Shown here piece by piece: positions 33,609 to 42,251 of a DNA stretch of 64,000 nt. Source of the DNA: Rufibacter hautae (GTDB lineage Bacteria; Bacteroidota; Bacteroidia; Cytophagales; Hymenobacteraceae). A program made the position numbers and the translations under genes. Location of the stretch: contig NZ_VKKY01000002.1 in assembly GCF_008271695.1 (NCBI RefSeq), forward strand, positions 1 through 64,000, read 5' to 3'. How positions within the stretch are numbered: the stretch's first letter is position 1; every line of letters starts with the position of its first letter. The notes below the pieces were generated by a model. That model was not told the DNA's origin, did not search any database, and saw only the letters and a list, made by a program, of their open reading frames with translations.

Positions 33609-35018
33609 ATGAAAGTAGAACAGATTTATACCGGTTGCCTGGCGCAGGGAGCGTATTACATTGAAAGCAACGGCGAGGCCGCCATCATTGACCCGCTGCG
33701 CGAGATAAAGCCTTACCTGCTCAAAGCCGAGAAAGACCAGGCCCAGATCAAATACGTGCTGGAAACCCATTTTCACGCCGATTTCGTCTCGGGGCACGTG
33801 GATCTGGCGCAGGCCACCGGAGCCCAGATTGTGTTCGGTGCCGCCGCCCAGCCCAACTTTGCCGCCCACCTGGCCCAGGATGGCGAGGAACTGACTCTTG
33901 GCAAGGTCACCATCAAAGTGCTGCACACGCCCGGCCATACACTGGAATCTGTCACCTATTTGCTGCGCGACGAAACCGGTAAAGACTACGCCCTTTTCAC
34001 CGGCGATACCCTGTTCATTGGGGATGTGGGCCGTCCGGACCTGGCCGCTAAATCTGACCTGAACCAGGAGCAACTGGCCGGCATCCTGTTCCACTCCCTG
34101 CGCACCAAGATCATGCCGCTGGCGGATGATATTTTGGTGTACCCTGCGCACGGGGCCGGATCGGCTTGCGGCAAGAACATGAGCAAGGAAACTTTTGACA
34201 CGCTGGGCAACCAGAAAAGAACCAACTACGCCCTGCGCCCCGATATGACCGAAGCTGAATTCATCAAAGAGGTCACCGATGGCTTGTTGGCGCCGCCCAG
34301 CTATTTTCCGTTAAACGTGCAGCTGAACAAGCAAGGCTACGCCAACATTGAGACCGTCCTGCACCAAGGCCTGCAGGCCCTTTCCCCCGAGACGTTCGAA
34401 GCCCTGGTGAACGAGACCGGCGCTCTGGTGCTGGATACCCGAAAAGCCGCTGATTTTTCGCTGGGGCACATTCCCAACGCCATCAACATCGGGCTGGACG
34501 GCAGCTTTGCGCCTTGGGTAGGAGAACTCATCCCCGATATCCAGCAACCCATCGTTTTCCTGGCAGATGCTGGCCGAGAGGAAGAAGTCGTGACCCGGCT
34601 GGCCCGCGTAGGTTATGACAACACCTTGGGTTACCTGCAGGGCGGTTTTGCCTCCTGGCAAGCCGCCGGAAAAGAAACAGACATCTTGCCTTCTATCTCC
34701 GCCGCAGAATTTGCCCAGCGTCTGAAGAATGGTGCCGCTGTCGTGGTGGATGTCCGGAAACCTAGCGAGTTCTCCGCTGAGCACGTGGAAGGTGCCCTCA
34801 ATATTCCCTTAAGCTCCCTGAATGAGCACCTGGCCCAAATTCCCAAAGAAGAAAGCGTGTACGTGCACTGCGCAGGTGGTTACCGCTCCATGGTAGCTGC
34901 CTCCATCCTGAAAGCCCGTGGTTTTGACAACCTGGTAGACGTAGCTGGCGGCTTCAAAGCCATCGCTGAGACAGACGTTCCCAAAACCTCGTTTGTGTGC
35001 CCGTCTACTTTGGGGTAG
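33609..35018 (+). CDS. Persulfide dioxygenase-like MBL protein with two rhodanese domains (CstB-like)
   Basis: This is a 469-residue three-domain enzyme, probably for sulfide/persulfide detoxification. Residues of about 1-190 are a metallo-beta-lactamase fold of the ETHE1/persulfide dioxygenase type: THFHADFVSGH (metal ligands His54, His56, Asp58), HTPGHTLES, and GDTLFIGDVGRPDL. Residues of about 260-355 form a rhodanese fold whose catalytic cysteine is absent (VFLADAGREEE in its place). Residues of about 365-469 form an active-looking rhodanese with Cys421 in HCAGGYRS. Staphylococcal CstB has a comparable fusion. It follows the TauE gene by 81 bp and is probably cotranscribed. Confidence 0.9.
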   Translation: MKVEQIYTGCLAQGAYYIESNGEAAIIDPLREIKPYLLKAEKDQAQIKYVLETHFHADFVSGHVDLAQATGAQIVFGAAAQPNFAAHLAQDGEELTLGKVTIKVLHTPGHTLESVTYLLRDETGKDYALFTGDTLFIGDVGRPDLAAKSDLNQEQLAGILFHSLRTKIMPLADDILVYPAHGAGSACGKNMSKETFDTLGNQKRTNYALRPDMTEAEFIKEVTDGLLAPPSYFPLNVQLNKQGYANIETVLHQGLQALSPETFEALVNETGALVLDTRKAADFSLGHIPNAINIGLDGSFAPWVGELIPDIQQPIVFLADAGREEEVVTRLARVGYDNTLGYLQGGFASWQAAGKETDILPSISAAEFAQRLKNGAAVVVDVRKPSEFSAEHVEGALNIPLSSLNEHLAQIPKEESVYVHCAGGYRSMVAASILKARGFDNLVDVAGGFKAIAETDVPKTSFVCPSTLG

Positions 35019-35049
35019 AAGTTACCTTAAGAAGTTGGGGTATCTGATT

Positions 35050-35221
35050 GTCCCCCTTTGAAGGGGGTAGGGGGATGATTACTCGTGCTGGTTAAATCAT
35101 TCCTGAACTGTAGGGGCAATCCCTTGTGGTTGCCCTTGCGTGAGAAACGGATTACTCTGTAGTAAAATCAATCGGTACTAAACGCTGCCTTATCATCCCC
35201 CTACCCCCTTCAAAGGGGGAC
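35050..35221. repeat. R-A inverted repeat pair (35050-35079, 35192-35221)
   Basis: The two 30-bp copies are perfect reverse complements. The first starts GTCCCCCTTTGAAGGGGG and ends TAGGGGGATGAT. Each arm is itself a small palindrome (CCCCCTTTGAAGGGGG). A related fragment (CCCCTCCTGGGAGGGG) occurs near 50436-50451. Confidence 0.8.
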
Positions 35222-35301
35222 GGTATACGTGTGTCTTGTCGGAGTGATTATCAACCATCCAAACTACAAGCGTAAGGGCAACCACAAGGGATTGCCCCTA
35301 C
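35110..35301. repeat. R-B inverted repeat pair (35110-35137, 35274-35301)
   Basis: Two 28-bp copies in opposite orientation, GTAGGGGCAATCCCTTGTGG with TTGCCCTT after it, and its exact reverse complement. A second inverted pair with the same sequence lies at 37330-37400. The R-B pair interleaves with the R-A pair in the order A, B, A', B'. Confidence 0.82.
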
Positions 35302-35320
35302 ATTGACGTGCAGGAGTAGT

Positions 35321-35351
35321 AGGGCTGATTTTCTAGAAACAGCCTTAAAAT
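35321..35351. repeat. P element copy 13 (short)
   Basis: AGGGCTGATTTTC to GAAACAGCCTTAAAAT, 23 bp before the stop of the minus-strand membrane protein gene. The left outer GTTT arm is missing. Confidence 0.5.
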
Positions 35352-35374
35352 AGAAGCTTCAAACTTCAGGATTT

Positions 35375-35800
35375 TTAGTTAGTCTCTCTCCTGGCCAGGA
35401 GATACCCGGCACCCAAAGCCGCCAGCATTACCAGGGAAAAAGGCCCTTCGTTGAGGCGGATTCTACCTACGGAGGGGATTTTCTCCGGGAACTCGGCATC
35501 CATGCCTTTAGCGCCGGGAAAGGTGAAGCTGCCGGCCTGCGCCAGGTAAAAGATGGCCGGTAGAAAAGCCGCGGTTTTTAGGTTGGTGGCAGCGTCTCCG
35601 TCTTTCTTATTAAGCAGATAGAGGCTGCTAGCGCCCAGCAAAGTCCCGGATAGGATGGTCATGGCGTCATGGAACTTGGCATGTGGAGTCCATCTGGGAT
35701 TGAACAGGTGGGTTTTGTTCCAATCCATCAGGAAGCCGCCTATGGTGGTAAAGGCTGCCACAGATTGAAGGATGGTGCGTCCGGCTACAGCAGTTTTCAT
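35375..35800 (-). CDS. Small membrane protein of unknown function
   Basis: This is a 141-residue predicted inner-membrane protein with about four hydrophobic segments (for example AVAGRTILQSVAAFTTIGGFLMDW in two parts near the start, AMTILSGTLLGASSLYLL, and LVMLAALGAGYLLA at the end). The stretch NKTHLFNPRWTPHAKFHD between the first and second segments is distinctive, with several His and Trp residues, and I recall similar blocks in uncharacterised membrane proteins. The ATG at 35800 is chosen over the longer frame (from 35866) because the extra residues are polar and not conserved-looking. It converges with the persulfide dioxygenase gene. Confidence 0.68.
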   Translation of the reverse strand: MKTAVAGRTILQSVAAFTTIGGFLMDWNKTHLFNPRWTPHAKFHDAMTILSGTLLGASSLYLLNKKDGDAATNLKTAAFLPAIFYLAQAGSFTFPGAKGMDAEFPEKIPSVGRIRLNEGPFSLVMLAALGAGYLLARRETN

Positions 35801-35946
35801 CTTTGTCTGGTTTTCATGGCAGGAACCCTGCGGTAGAAGATACGCAGTCCAGGCACGCTGGTTCAAGGGTAGTCAGATACAATCCTTTAACACAAAGAGA
35901 AGAATCAGCAGGACTACTATCCGGTAGGCAACCATCCGGGAAGCCG

Positions 35947-35982
35947 CTTTCAGGCCATTTTCTGAAAATCAGCCAGGAAACA
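35947..35982. repeat. P element copy 14
   Basis: CTTTCAGGCCATTTTC to AAAATCAGCCAGGAAAC, in the divergent gap before rarA. This is one of two copies not placed near a stop codon. Confidence 0.55.
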
Positions 35983-36055
35983 GTGGCAGAAAGAAAGTAA
36001 ATTGCCCTTCGGTTTCCTGCGTATACAGCCAGGCAAATAACCCAAACTGCTTTCC

Positions 36056-37330
36056 ATGTTCCAAACCACCAAAGCCCCCCTGGCGGAGCGCATGCGCCCG
36101 CTCAACCTGGATCAATACGCCGGTCAGAAGCACCTGGTAGGCCCCACAGGAGTGCTGCGCCGCTACATTGAGGCCGGTATGGTGCCGTCCATGATTTTCT
36201 GGGGACCACCGGGCGTAGGCAAAACCACCTTGGCGGGCATCATTGCCGGGCAACTGAAGGTGCCGTTTGTGGCCATGAGCGCCATCAACGCGGGGGTAAA
36301 AGACATCAGGGAGGTGATTGACCAGGCCCGTCGCCGGCAAGGGACGGTGCTGTTCATTGACGAGATCCATCGGTTCAACAAGTCACAGCAGGATGCGCTG
36401 TTGGGCGCGGTGGAGAAAGGCATTGTAACGCTTATTGGGGCTACAACGGAGAACCCGTCTTTTGAGGTGATTCCCGCCTTGCTGTCCCGGTGCCAGGTCT
36501 ACATCTTGAAGTCCCTGGAGAAGCAAGAGCTTACGGATTTGGTGCAGAAAGCCCTGACCGAGGACGAGATCCTGAAAAAGCAGAACATTGAGGTAAAGGA
36601 GTATGAGGCGCTGCTCACCATTTCGGGCGGCGATGCCCGCAAGTTGCTCAACCTGCTGGAGATTGTGATTGACGGCAGCGGCCTGACGGATAAACTGGAA
36701 ATCACCAACGAGCTGGTAAAACAGATTGCCCAGCAGAACCTGGCCTTGTATGACAAAGGCGGCGAAGCACATTATGATATCATCTCGGCGTTCATCAAAT
36801 CCATGCGGGGCTCAGACCCAAATGCCACCATTTACTGGCTTGCGCGCATGATTGAAGGGGGCGAGGACCCTAAGTTTATTGCCCGCCGGATGCTCATCAT
36901 GGCTTCGGAGGACATAGGCAACGCCAACCCTACGGCTATCATCATGGCCAACGAGTGTTTCCAGGCGGTGAACGTGATTGGCTACCCCGAGTGTGACATC
37001 ATTCTGTCGCAGTGCGCTATTTACCTGGCTACCTCGCCTAAAAGCAATGCAGCGTACAAGGCCATCAGAAGCGCCCGGGCCATGGTGCGGGAGCAGGGGA
37101 GTCCGCCGGTACCCTTGCATCTGCGCAATGCGCCCACCAAGCTCATGAAAGAAATCGGTTACGGAAACGAGTACAAGTACGCCCATGACTACGAAGGCAA
37201 CTTCGTGCCGCAGGATTTCCTGCCGGATGATCTAAAGGGCACCATTTTCTTCAACCCCGGTAACAACGCCCGCGAAAACGAGATGCGCAAGAACCTGCGT
37301 AACCAGTGGGGCGAATGGTATAACTATTAG
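36056..37330 (+). CDS. rarA: Replication-associated recombination protein A (AAA+ ATPase)
   Basis: RarA (MgsA) is a clamp-loader-like AAA+ ATPase of the cytoplasm that acts at stalled replication forks. Walker A GPPGVGKTT is at residues 50-58 and Walker B with sensor IDEIHRFNKSQQD at 101-113. The sensor-1 segment is ATTENPSFEVIPALLSRCQVY, with the arginine finger in LLSRC. The C-terminal MgsA tetramerisation region contains YDIISAFIKSMRGSDPNA and MASEDIGNANP. Length (424) is typical. The TAG stop touches the first R-B repeat, and a strong terminator and P element follow. Confidence 0.95.
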   Translation: MFQTTKAPLAERMRPLNLDQYAGQKHLVGPTGVLRRYIEAGMVPSMIFWGPPGVGKTTLAGIIAGQLKVPFVAMSAINAGVKDIREVIDQARRRQGTVLFIDEIHRFNKSQQDALLGAVEKGIVTLIGATTENPSFEVIPALLSRCQVYILKSLEKQELTDLVQKALTEDEILKKQNIEVKEYEALLTISGGDARKLLNLLEIVIDGSGLTDKLEITNELVKQIAQQNLALYDKGGEAHYDIISAFIKSMRGSDPNATIYWLARMIEGGEDPKFIARRMLIMASEDIGNANPTAIIMANECFQAVNVIGYPECDIILSQCAIYLATSPKSNAAYKAIRSARAMVREQGSPPVPLHLRNAPTKLMKEIGYGNEYKYAHDYEGNFVPQDFLPDDLKGTIFFNPGNNARENEMRKNLRNQWGEWYNY

Positions 37331-37400
37331 TAGGGGCAATCCCTTGTGGTTGCCCTTTGCTTCAAAATTGTTAAGGGCAACCACAAGGGATTGCCCCTAC
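37330..37400. repeat. Second R-B inverted repeat pair
   Basis: Copies at 37330-37357 and 37373-37400 in opposite orientation, identical to the pair at 35110/35274 and only 15 bp apart, so the transcript could fold into a 28-bp hairpin. The first G is also the last base of the rarA stop. Confidence 0.82.
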
Positions 37401-37410
37401 AAAGGCGAAT

Positions 37411-37453
37411 AAAACAGAAGCGGGCATTCCATCAGATTGCCCGCTTCTGTTTT
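37411..37453. terminator. Terminator between rarA and the receiver gene
   Basis: AAAACAGAAGCGGGCA (37411-37426) and TGCCCGCTTCTGTTTT (37438-37453) form a perfect 16-bp stem with an 11-nt loop. The last five bases are also the GTTTT that opens P element copy 15. Confidence 0.85.
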
Positions 37454-37482
37454 AGAGCTGTTTTTGTAAAACTAGGCCAAAA
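37449..37482. repeat. P element copy 15, containing a stop codon
   Basis: GTTTTAGAGCTGTTTT to ACTAGGCCAAAAG. The CTA at 37472-37474 is the TAG stop of the minus-strand receiver protein, and the left end overlaps the terminator arm. Confidence 0.6.
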
Positions 37483-37903
37483 GATTCAGCAGAACTTCTT
37501 TGGTAACCGGTTTGGTGAGGAAACCCGCAATGGGGTATTTGGCGGACCGTTCTTTGTCGGCGGGGTTAAGGGAGCTGCTGCACATGTACACTTTGCTTTG
37601 GCCCAGGTCAATCTTACCCGTTTGGGAAATTTGCTCCAGAAACTCAAAGCCGTCCATGACGGGCATTCTAATGTCCACAAAGATCAGGGCGGGGAGTTTT
37701 TTCTCACCGGTGGCAGCGAGTTCCTCTAGTTTGTCTATGGCTTCGCGGCCGTTGCGGGCGGTGATGATCTCTTTTCCTAAGCCGGCTTTCTTCAGGTTTA
37801 TCTTGGAGATAAAGATCCAGTTGTCGTCATCATCTACCACCATGACGCTTTCAATGTGTTGCAATTTGTCCGGGTTTGCGCCCGTTGCTTTCCGCTCCTC
37901 CAT
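37472..37903 (-). CDS. Stand-alone response regulator receiver 1
   Basis: This 143-residue CheY-like receiver has no output domain. The acidic pocket is VVDDDDNW, the phosphoacceptor is Asp77 in LIFVDIRMPVMDG, the switch Ser/Ser is in MCSSSLNP, and the conserved Lys131 is in FLTKPV. It is paired with the kinase immediately upstream (51-bp gap). A second receiver with the same layout and identical key positions lies at 40439-40870, so the pairs are duplicates. Without an output domain it probably signals through protein contacts or a phosphorelay. Its stop codon lies in a P element. Confidence 0.88.
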   Translation of the reverse strand: MEERKATGANPDKLQHIESVMVVDDDDNWIFISKINLKKAGLGKEIITARNGREAIDKLEELAATGEKKLPALIFVDIRMPVMDGFEFLEQISQTGKIDLGQSKVYMCSSSLNPADKERSAKYPIAGFLTKPVTKEVLLNLLA

Positions 37904-37953
37904 CTTTTAGGGGGGTAATGGTAACCTATTTGTTCAACAAAGATAGTAAGGTT

Positions 37954-40269
37954 TTAGTCAGCTACCGGCAGGTACACCCTGAACTCGGTGCCTTGGCCTT
38001 CTTTGCTATCAACCTCAATCCTGCCCTTATTGTTTTCCACTATGCGCTTCACCATGAACAGCCCTACGCCGGTGCCCTCCACGTGGTCATGGAAACGCCG
38101 GAACATGGTGAACAGCTGTTCCTGCTGGTGCGCGGGCAAGCCTAACCCGTTGTCTTTCATCTCTAAGACAACATGCTGCTCTTCTAACCGCGTCTGAATC
38201 TGGATGCTGCATTCCCGGTCTGGGGATTGGTATTTGAGGGCATTGCTGAGCAGGTTGTACAAGATGCTTCTGAAGTTCTTCTTAGAAAACCGGAGCTGCG
38301 GCACCTGGAAATTAGTGTGGATGTGGCAGGGTTGGGTGCTGTTGGAGGCCACCAGGTCTGCCTTGATGTCTTCGTACACCTCCTGCACGTTTATGGATTC
38401 TTCCAGCAGGTTCTCAGGGTTCGTGTTCTGCAGTCTGCTGATGTTAGTGAGGTCCTGGATGGTGCGTTGCAGGCGGCTCATGGAGGTGATGACCCGGTTC
38501 AAAATGCTTTCTGTCTCAGAATTCAAGCAATCTGTGTCGGTTAGTTCGTCTTTCAGGAAGCCTATCAGGGCTTCAATGGTGGTGATGGGGGAGCGCAGGT
38601 CATGCGAGGCGGTATAGACAAAGTTATCCAGGTCGGTGTTGGTCCTGACCAGCTGGGTGTTCTTCTGGGCCAGGGCTTCTTCGGCCTGTTTCAGGTCAGT
38701 GATGTCAATGGAAGAACCGATGTAGCTGTAAATGTCACCATTAGGCAGATAGCTGGGCGCACCCTGTGAAAGCAGCCACCGGTACACGCCGTCTTGCCGG
38801 CGCATGCGGTGTTCAATGGTGAAAATGCCTTGGTTCTGGATAGCCCCACCCAGGGTTTTTATGGCTATGTTTACGTCATCTGGGTGCACATACGGTATCC
38901 AGTTGTCCCGGAGTGCGGTCTCATACCCAATGCCTAAGAAAGATAAAAAGGAGGTATTGACATACGTGAGTTCAGCCTCTGGGCTAATGGCCCACACCAT
39001 GTTAGGGGCGGCGTCTGCCATAATCCTGAACCGTTCTTCGCTCTCTTTTAAGGCCGCTTCCATTTCTTTGCGGACCGTAATGTCTCTGGTGATGGCCAAC
39101 AGATGGGGTTCCCCATCCAGCAGTAGCCCCACTACCCTGGCTTCTACCGGAAAAATGTGCCCATCTTTTCTTCTGTGCAGAGTTTCAAACTGCGGAATGG
39201 TTTCTTTCTGCGCTTTGGCGAAAAGCTGCTTGAACATGTCCTCCTGGTACACCGGGTCTACCGCAGGCACCCGCAAACCTGGGGCTTCTTTTTCTGAGTA
39301 ACCCCAGATTTCCAGGGCATTTTTATTCAAGTAGGCAAATGAACCGTCTTCCCGCATCAACACAAAGGAATCCTGGGCCTGGTCTGCCATGAACTTGAAC
39401 CGCCTTAATTCTTCCTGGCTGGCTTCTACCTTTTGGCGGGCCAGTACCTGCTCGGTTACGTCCTGGGCTACATGAATTACCCCGGTTATTTTCCCGGCTT
39501 CAATTAGCGGGGTATAGGATACATTTACGTAATGCTTTTTCAGGATATCGCCCTCCTGTAAGTCTACCGGCACTTCATTGCCTCTGAAAGCGTCACCAGT
39601 TTGTACCACGTTTTTGGCAATGGCCAGAATGGGTTGGTTTTCTACCTCGGGCAAAACGTCTATCATCTTCTTGCCAAGCACCTCCTCTGTTTTCTCTTTG
39701 CCCATGAGGCGCACCATGGGGGCATTGACACTTTCAATCACCACATCGGCGCCCCGGGTTAACGCAAAGGCCACCGGCGCCTGTTCTACCATGTGCCGGA
39801 AACGTGATTCTGTTTCTTCTATTTTATGGCTGGTAAGTACCTGATCGGTGATGTCTGAGGTGGAGTGAATCAGGTAGCGTACTTCTCCTTCTTCATTTAG
39901 AACCGGCTTGTTGCAGGCAGCCCAGTACCGCTCCTCAAATTGGCCGTCTATGTTGGGTACGTCATAGCGCACAATGGGCATATGGTCTGGCTTCTTTGAA
40001 GCCAAGGCTTTATGGAAAGACTCTTTTAACGTAGAAGGTCCTGTGGCCGCATTTTCCTGGGGGTTTTCAGGAAATACCTCAAAAACACTTCTGCCTATTA
40101 CGTGATGCCTTTCTTTGCCCGCGGTGTGGAGAAAATCATCACTTACTTCCAGAATGGTGAAATGCGGAGGATTGGGCTGTGCTACCAGAAAACTGCCCGG
40201 CATGGCTTTAAATATCGTTTTATAGTCTAATGCATTTTCTGGCCGGGCACTTGAATCTTCTAAGGACAT
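37954..40269 (-). CDS. Multi-PAS sensor histidine kinase
   Basis: This 771-residue kinase has no membrane segment, so it probably senses a cytoplasmic signal. It carries about four PAS domains: residues of about 12-140 (starting YKTIFKAMPGSFLVAQPNPP), 155-280 (FRHMVEQAPVAFALTRGADV), 285-400 (ELRRFKFMADQAQDSFVLMREDG) and 405-530 (ERFRIMADAAPNMVWAISPE). The histidine box is YTASHDLRSPITTIEA, with phosphoaccepting His556; the N box is LYNLLSNALKYQSPDRE, the G1 box MKDNGLGLP and the G2 box GTGVGLFMVKRI. The receiver gene follows after 50 bp. The kinase core is closely similar to that at 40915-42051. Confidence 0.9.
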   Translation of the reverse strand: MSLEDSSARPENALDYKTIFKAMPGSFLVAQPNPPHFTILEVSDDFLHTAGKERHHVIGRSVFEVFPENPQENAATGPSTLKESFHKALASKKPDHMPIVRYDVPNIDGQFEERYWAACNKPVLNEEGEVRYLIHSTSDITDQVLTSHKIEETESRFRHMVEQAPVAFALTRGADVVIESVNAPMVRLMGKEKTEEVLGKKMIDVLPEVENQPILAIAKNVVQTGDAFRGNEVPVDLQEGDILKKHYVNVSYTPLIEAGKITGVIHVAQDVTEQVLARQKVEASQEELRRFKFMADQAQDSFVLMREDGSFAYLNKNALEIWGYSEKEAPGLRVPAVDPVYQEDMFKQLFAKAQKETIPQFETLHRRKDGHIFPVEARVVGLLLDGEPHLLAITRDITVRKEMEAALKESEERFRIMADAAPNMVWAISPEAELTYVNTSFLSFLGIGYETALRDNWIPYVHPDDVNIAIKTLGGAIQNQGIFTIEHRMRRQDGVYRWLLSQGAPSYLPNGDIYSYIGSSIDITDLKQAEEALAQKNTQLVRTNTDLDNFVYTASHDLRSPITTIEALIGFLKDELTDTDCLNSETESILNRVITSMSRLQRTIQDLTNISRLQNTNPENLLEESINVQEVYEDIKADLVASNSTQPCHIHTNFQVPQLRFSKKNFRSILYNLLSNALKYQSPDRECSIQIQTRLEEQHVVLEMKDNGLGLPAHQQEQLFTMFRRFHDHVEGTGVGLFMVKRIVENNKGRIEVDSKEGQGTEFRVYLPVAD

Positions 40270-40438
40270 ATATTTCCGTAAGCTGCAGTAAAAGACGGGG
40301 TATTTAGGTTTCCTTCCTATTCTATGGGGAAGATAGCGACAAGGAAGAACCTACTCTCTACAGAAGAGCCCGCTTATGAACCGTACGGGCAATTAGAAAG
40401 CAACGATGCAGCGCCGGGCAGGTAGCTCGTTTCTGGGC

Positions 40439-40870
40439 TTATCCTATTATTCCTTGTAAGATCTCTTTGGAAAGGGGTTTTGTAAGAAAACCGGCCACAG
40501 GGTAGAGGGCGGCTTTCTCTTTGTCTCCGGGGTTAAGGGAACTGCTGCAGATATACACCTTGGTTTGGCTCAGGTCTATAGGATCTGTTTTAGTGGTCCT
40601 TTCCAGAAACTCAAAGCCATCCATCACGGGCATACGGATGTCCAGGAAGATAAGGTCAGGTAGCTTTTTATCTTCGGCAGAAACCAACTCCTGTAATTTG
40701 GTGAAGGCCTCCAGGCCATTTTTGGCGGTAATGATTCCGTTTTGAATACCGGCCTTTTTCAAGAGAAGCTTAGACACGAAAATCCAGCTTTCGTCATCGT
40801 CTACTATCATCACAGATAGCATCTTTTGTGCGTTATCTGCCTGTGCGTCTGCTGCGTGCTGCTCCTGCAT
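40439..40870 (-). CDS. Stand-alone response regulator receiver 2
   Basis: This 143-residue receiver-only protein is a paralog of the receiver at 37472-37903, with the same length and the same key positions: acidic pocket IVDDDESW, phosphoacceptor Asp77 in LIFLDIRMPVMDG, Lys131 in FLTKPL, and CSSSLNPGDKEK. It follows the smaller PAS kinase by 44 bp on the same strand and is probably its phosphate acceptor. Its stop is followed by a 169-bp gap before the next kinase gene. No P element lies here. Confidence 0.88.
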   Translation of the reverse strand: MQEQHAADAQADNAQKMLSVMIVDDDESWIFVSKLLLKKAGIQNGIITAKNGLEAFTKLQELVSAEDKKLPDLIFLDIRMPVMDGFEFLERTTKTDPIDLSQTKVYICSSSLNPGDKEKAALYPVAGFLTKPLSKEILQGIIG

Positions 40871-40914
40871 TTCTGTTGGGTACTAATTTACGTAAGTCTG
40901 TTAGGTAGGAGGGG

Positions 40915-42051
40915 TTACATCGCCTCTTGAAAGTACACCCTGAATTCAGTACCTTCTCCTTCTTTGCTTTCCACCTCAATCTTGCCGTCTGCGTTGTCTA
41001 CTATTCTCTTCACCATGTAAAGGCCAACGCCGGTGCCTTCTACGTGGTCATGGAAGCGCCGGAACATGCCGTATAACTGCTCTTGCTGTTTAGGGTTCAT
41101 GCCTAGGCCATTGTCTTTTGCCCGTAAAACCACATAAGGTTCTTCTAAACGGGTGGTTACCCGGATAATGCAATCGCGGTCTGGCGCCTGGTATTTGATG
41201 GCGTTGCTTAGGAGGTTGTACAAGATGCTCCGGAAGTTCTTCTTGGAGAAGTTGAGCTGTGACACTTGAAAATCAGTTTGGATGAAGCAGGCTTTTTGTT
41301 TGGAGGGATAGTTCAGGTCGGCCATGATGTCTTCGTACACGTCTTTGATATTGGTGACGATGTCTGTGGCGTCTTGGGTGCTGTCTTTTTGCACCCTGCT
41401 TATTTCGGCTAGATCTTCAATAGTGCGCTTAAAACGGTCTACCGAGTCCAGTACCCGCTGCAAAACCTCCTGCGTCTCTGGCGTAAGGGCATTTTCTTCC
41501 TTGAGCTTTTCTTCCAGGTACAGCATCAACGCCTCTATGTTGGTGATAGGCGAGCGCAGGTCATGCGAGGCCGTGTAAATGAAATTGTCCAGGTCATTGT
41601 TCGTGCGCTGGAGCTCAGAGTTTTTGCGCTCCAGGGCATTTTGCTGCCGTTCGGCTAGTTTGTCCTGCAGTTCTTTCTGTTTGGTAAGGTCTCCCGTGAT
41701 TTTGGTAAAGCCAATGTGCTGGCCGCTCTCATCATAGATAGGAGTGAGGGTAACGGTGGCCCAGAACAGAGAACCGTCTTTCTTTTTGCGCCAGTCTTCG
41801 TTTTCAAAAGAGCCGTTATCCAGGGCTTTCTGTAATTCTTTTTCGGGGTAACCGACCTGCTGGTATTCGTCTGGGTGCAGGATGCCGTAAAATTGGCCCA
41901 CAATTTCTTCTTCGGTGTAGCCTTTCAGCCGTTCCGCTCCCTTGTTCCAAGCCGTGATAATGCCGTTGGTATCAGTGGCGAAGATCGCATAGTCCTTTAC
42001 CTGGTTTACAAAAAAGGAGTTGATGCTTTCTGCAGAATAGATAGGGGCCAT
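40915..42051 (-). CDS. PAS sensor histidine kinase
   Basis: This 378-residue soluble kinase has a single PAS domain (residues of about 10-130, with FVNQVKDYAIFATDTNGIITAWNKGAE, a form common in energy- or light-sensing PAS domains). A coiled-coil helix leads into the HisKA domain, with His163 in YTASHDLRSPITNIEA. The ATPase domain has the N box LYNLLSNAIKYQAPDRD, G1 AKDNGLGMN and G2 GTGVGLYMVKRIVDN. It is followed by a receiver gene with a 44-bp gap. Kinase core and receiver both resemble the next pair downstream, indicating tandem duplication with loss or gain of PAS domains. Confidence 0.9.
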   Translation of the reverse strand: MAPIYSAESINSFFVNQVKDYAIFATDTNGIITAWNKGAERLKGYTEEEIVGQFYGILHPDEYQQVGYPEKELQKALDNGSFENEDWRKKKDGSLFWATVTLTPIYDESGQHIGFTKITGDLTKQKELQDKLAERQQNALERKNSELQRTNNDLDNFIYTASHDLRSPITNIEALMLYLEEKLKEENALTPETQEVLQRVLDSVDRFKRTIEDLAEISRVQKDSTQDATDIVTNIKDVYEDIMADLNYPSKQKACFIQTDFQVSQLNFSKKNFRSILYNLLSNAIKYQAPDRDCIIRVTTRLEEPYVVLRAKDNGLGMNPKQQEQLYGMFRRFHDHVEGTGVGLYMVKRIVDNADGKIEVESKEGEGTEFRVYFQEAM

Positions 42052-42251
42052 AGGTTGTCTATACAGGTATGAACACAGGAATAATTCTTTTACTAAAAGA
42101 AGAATTAAAGGTTAGCCTGCCTTTATGGGCTGGTATAAACACTAGTCTTTTGAGAAGTAATACAAGTTTTCAAACTCTGGCAGTCCTTTTCTTGTATATT
42201 TAGGTAATTGAAACGGCCTTTCAGGATAACAGCGTTTCAGAAGACGTTGTT

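Larger units (their letters stand above)
35019..35374. other. Repeat-filled intergenic region
   Basis: This 356-bp region without a gene is built from two interleaved inverted repeats (R-A at 35050-35079 and 35192-35221; R-B at 35110-35137 and 35274-35301), then a P element at its right end. The two neighbouring genes converge on it. Confidence 0.75.

Noticed and set aside
42210-42238. GAAACG...CGTTTC inverted repeat before the third kinase
   Set aside because: The arms are only 6 bp and the inner GATTTT/AAAATC core of the P element is missing, so it was not counted as a copy.
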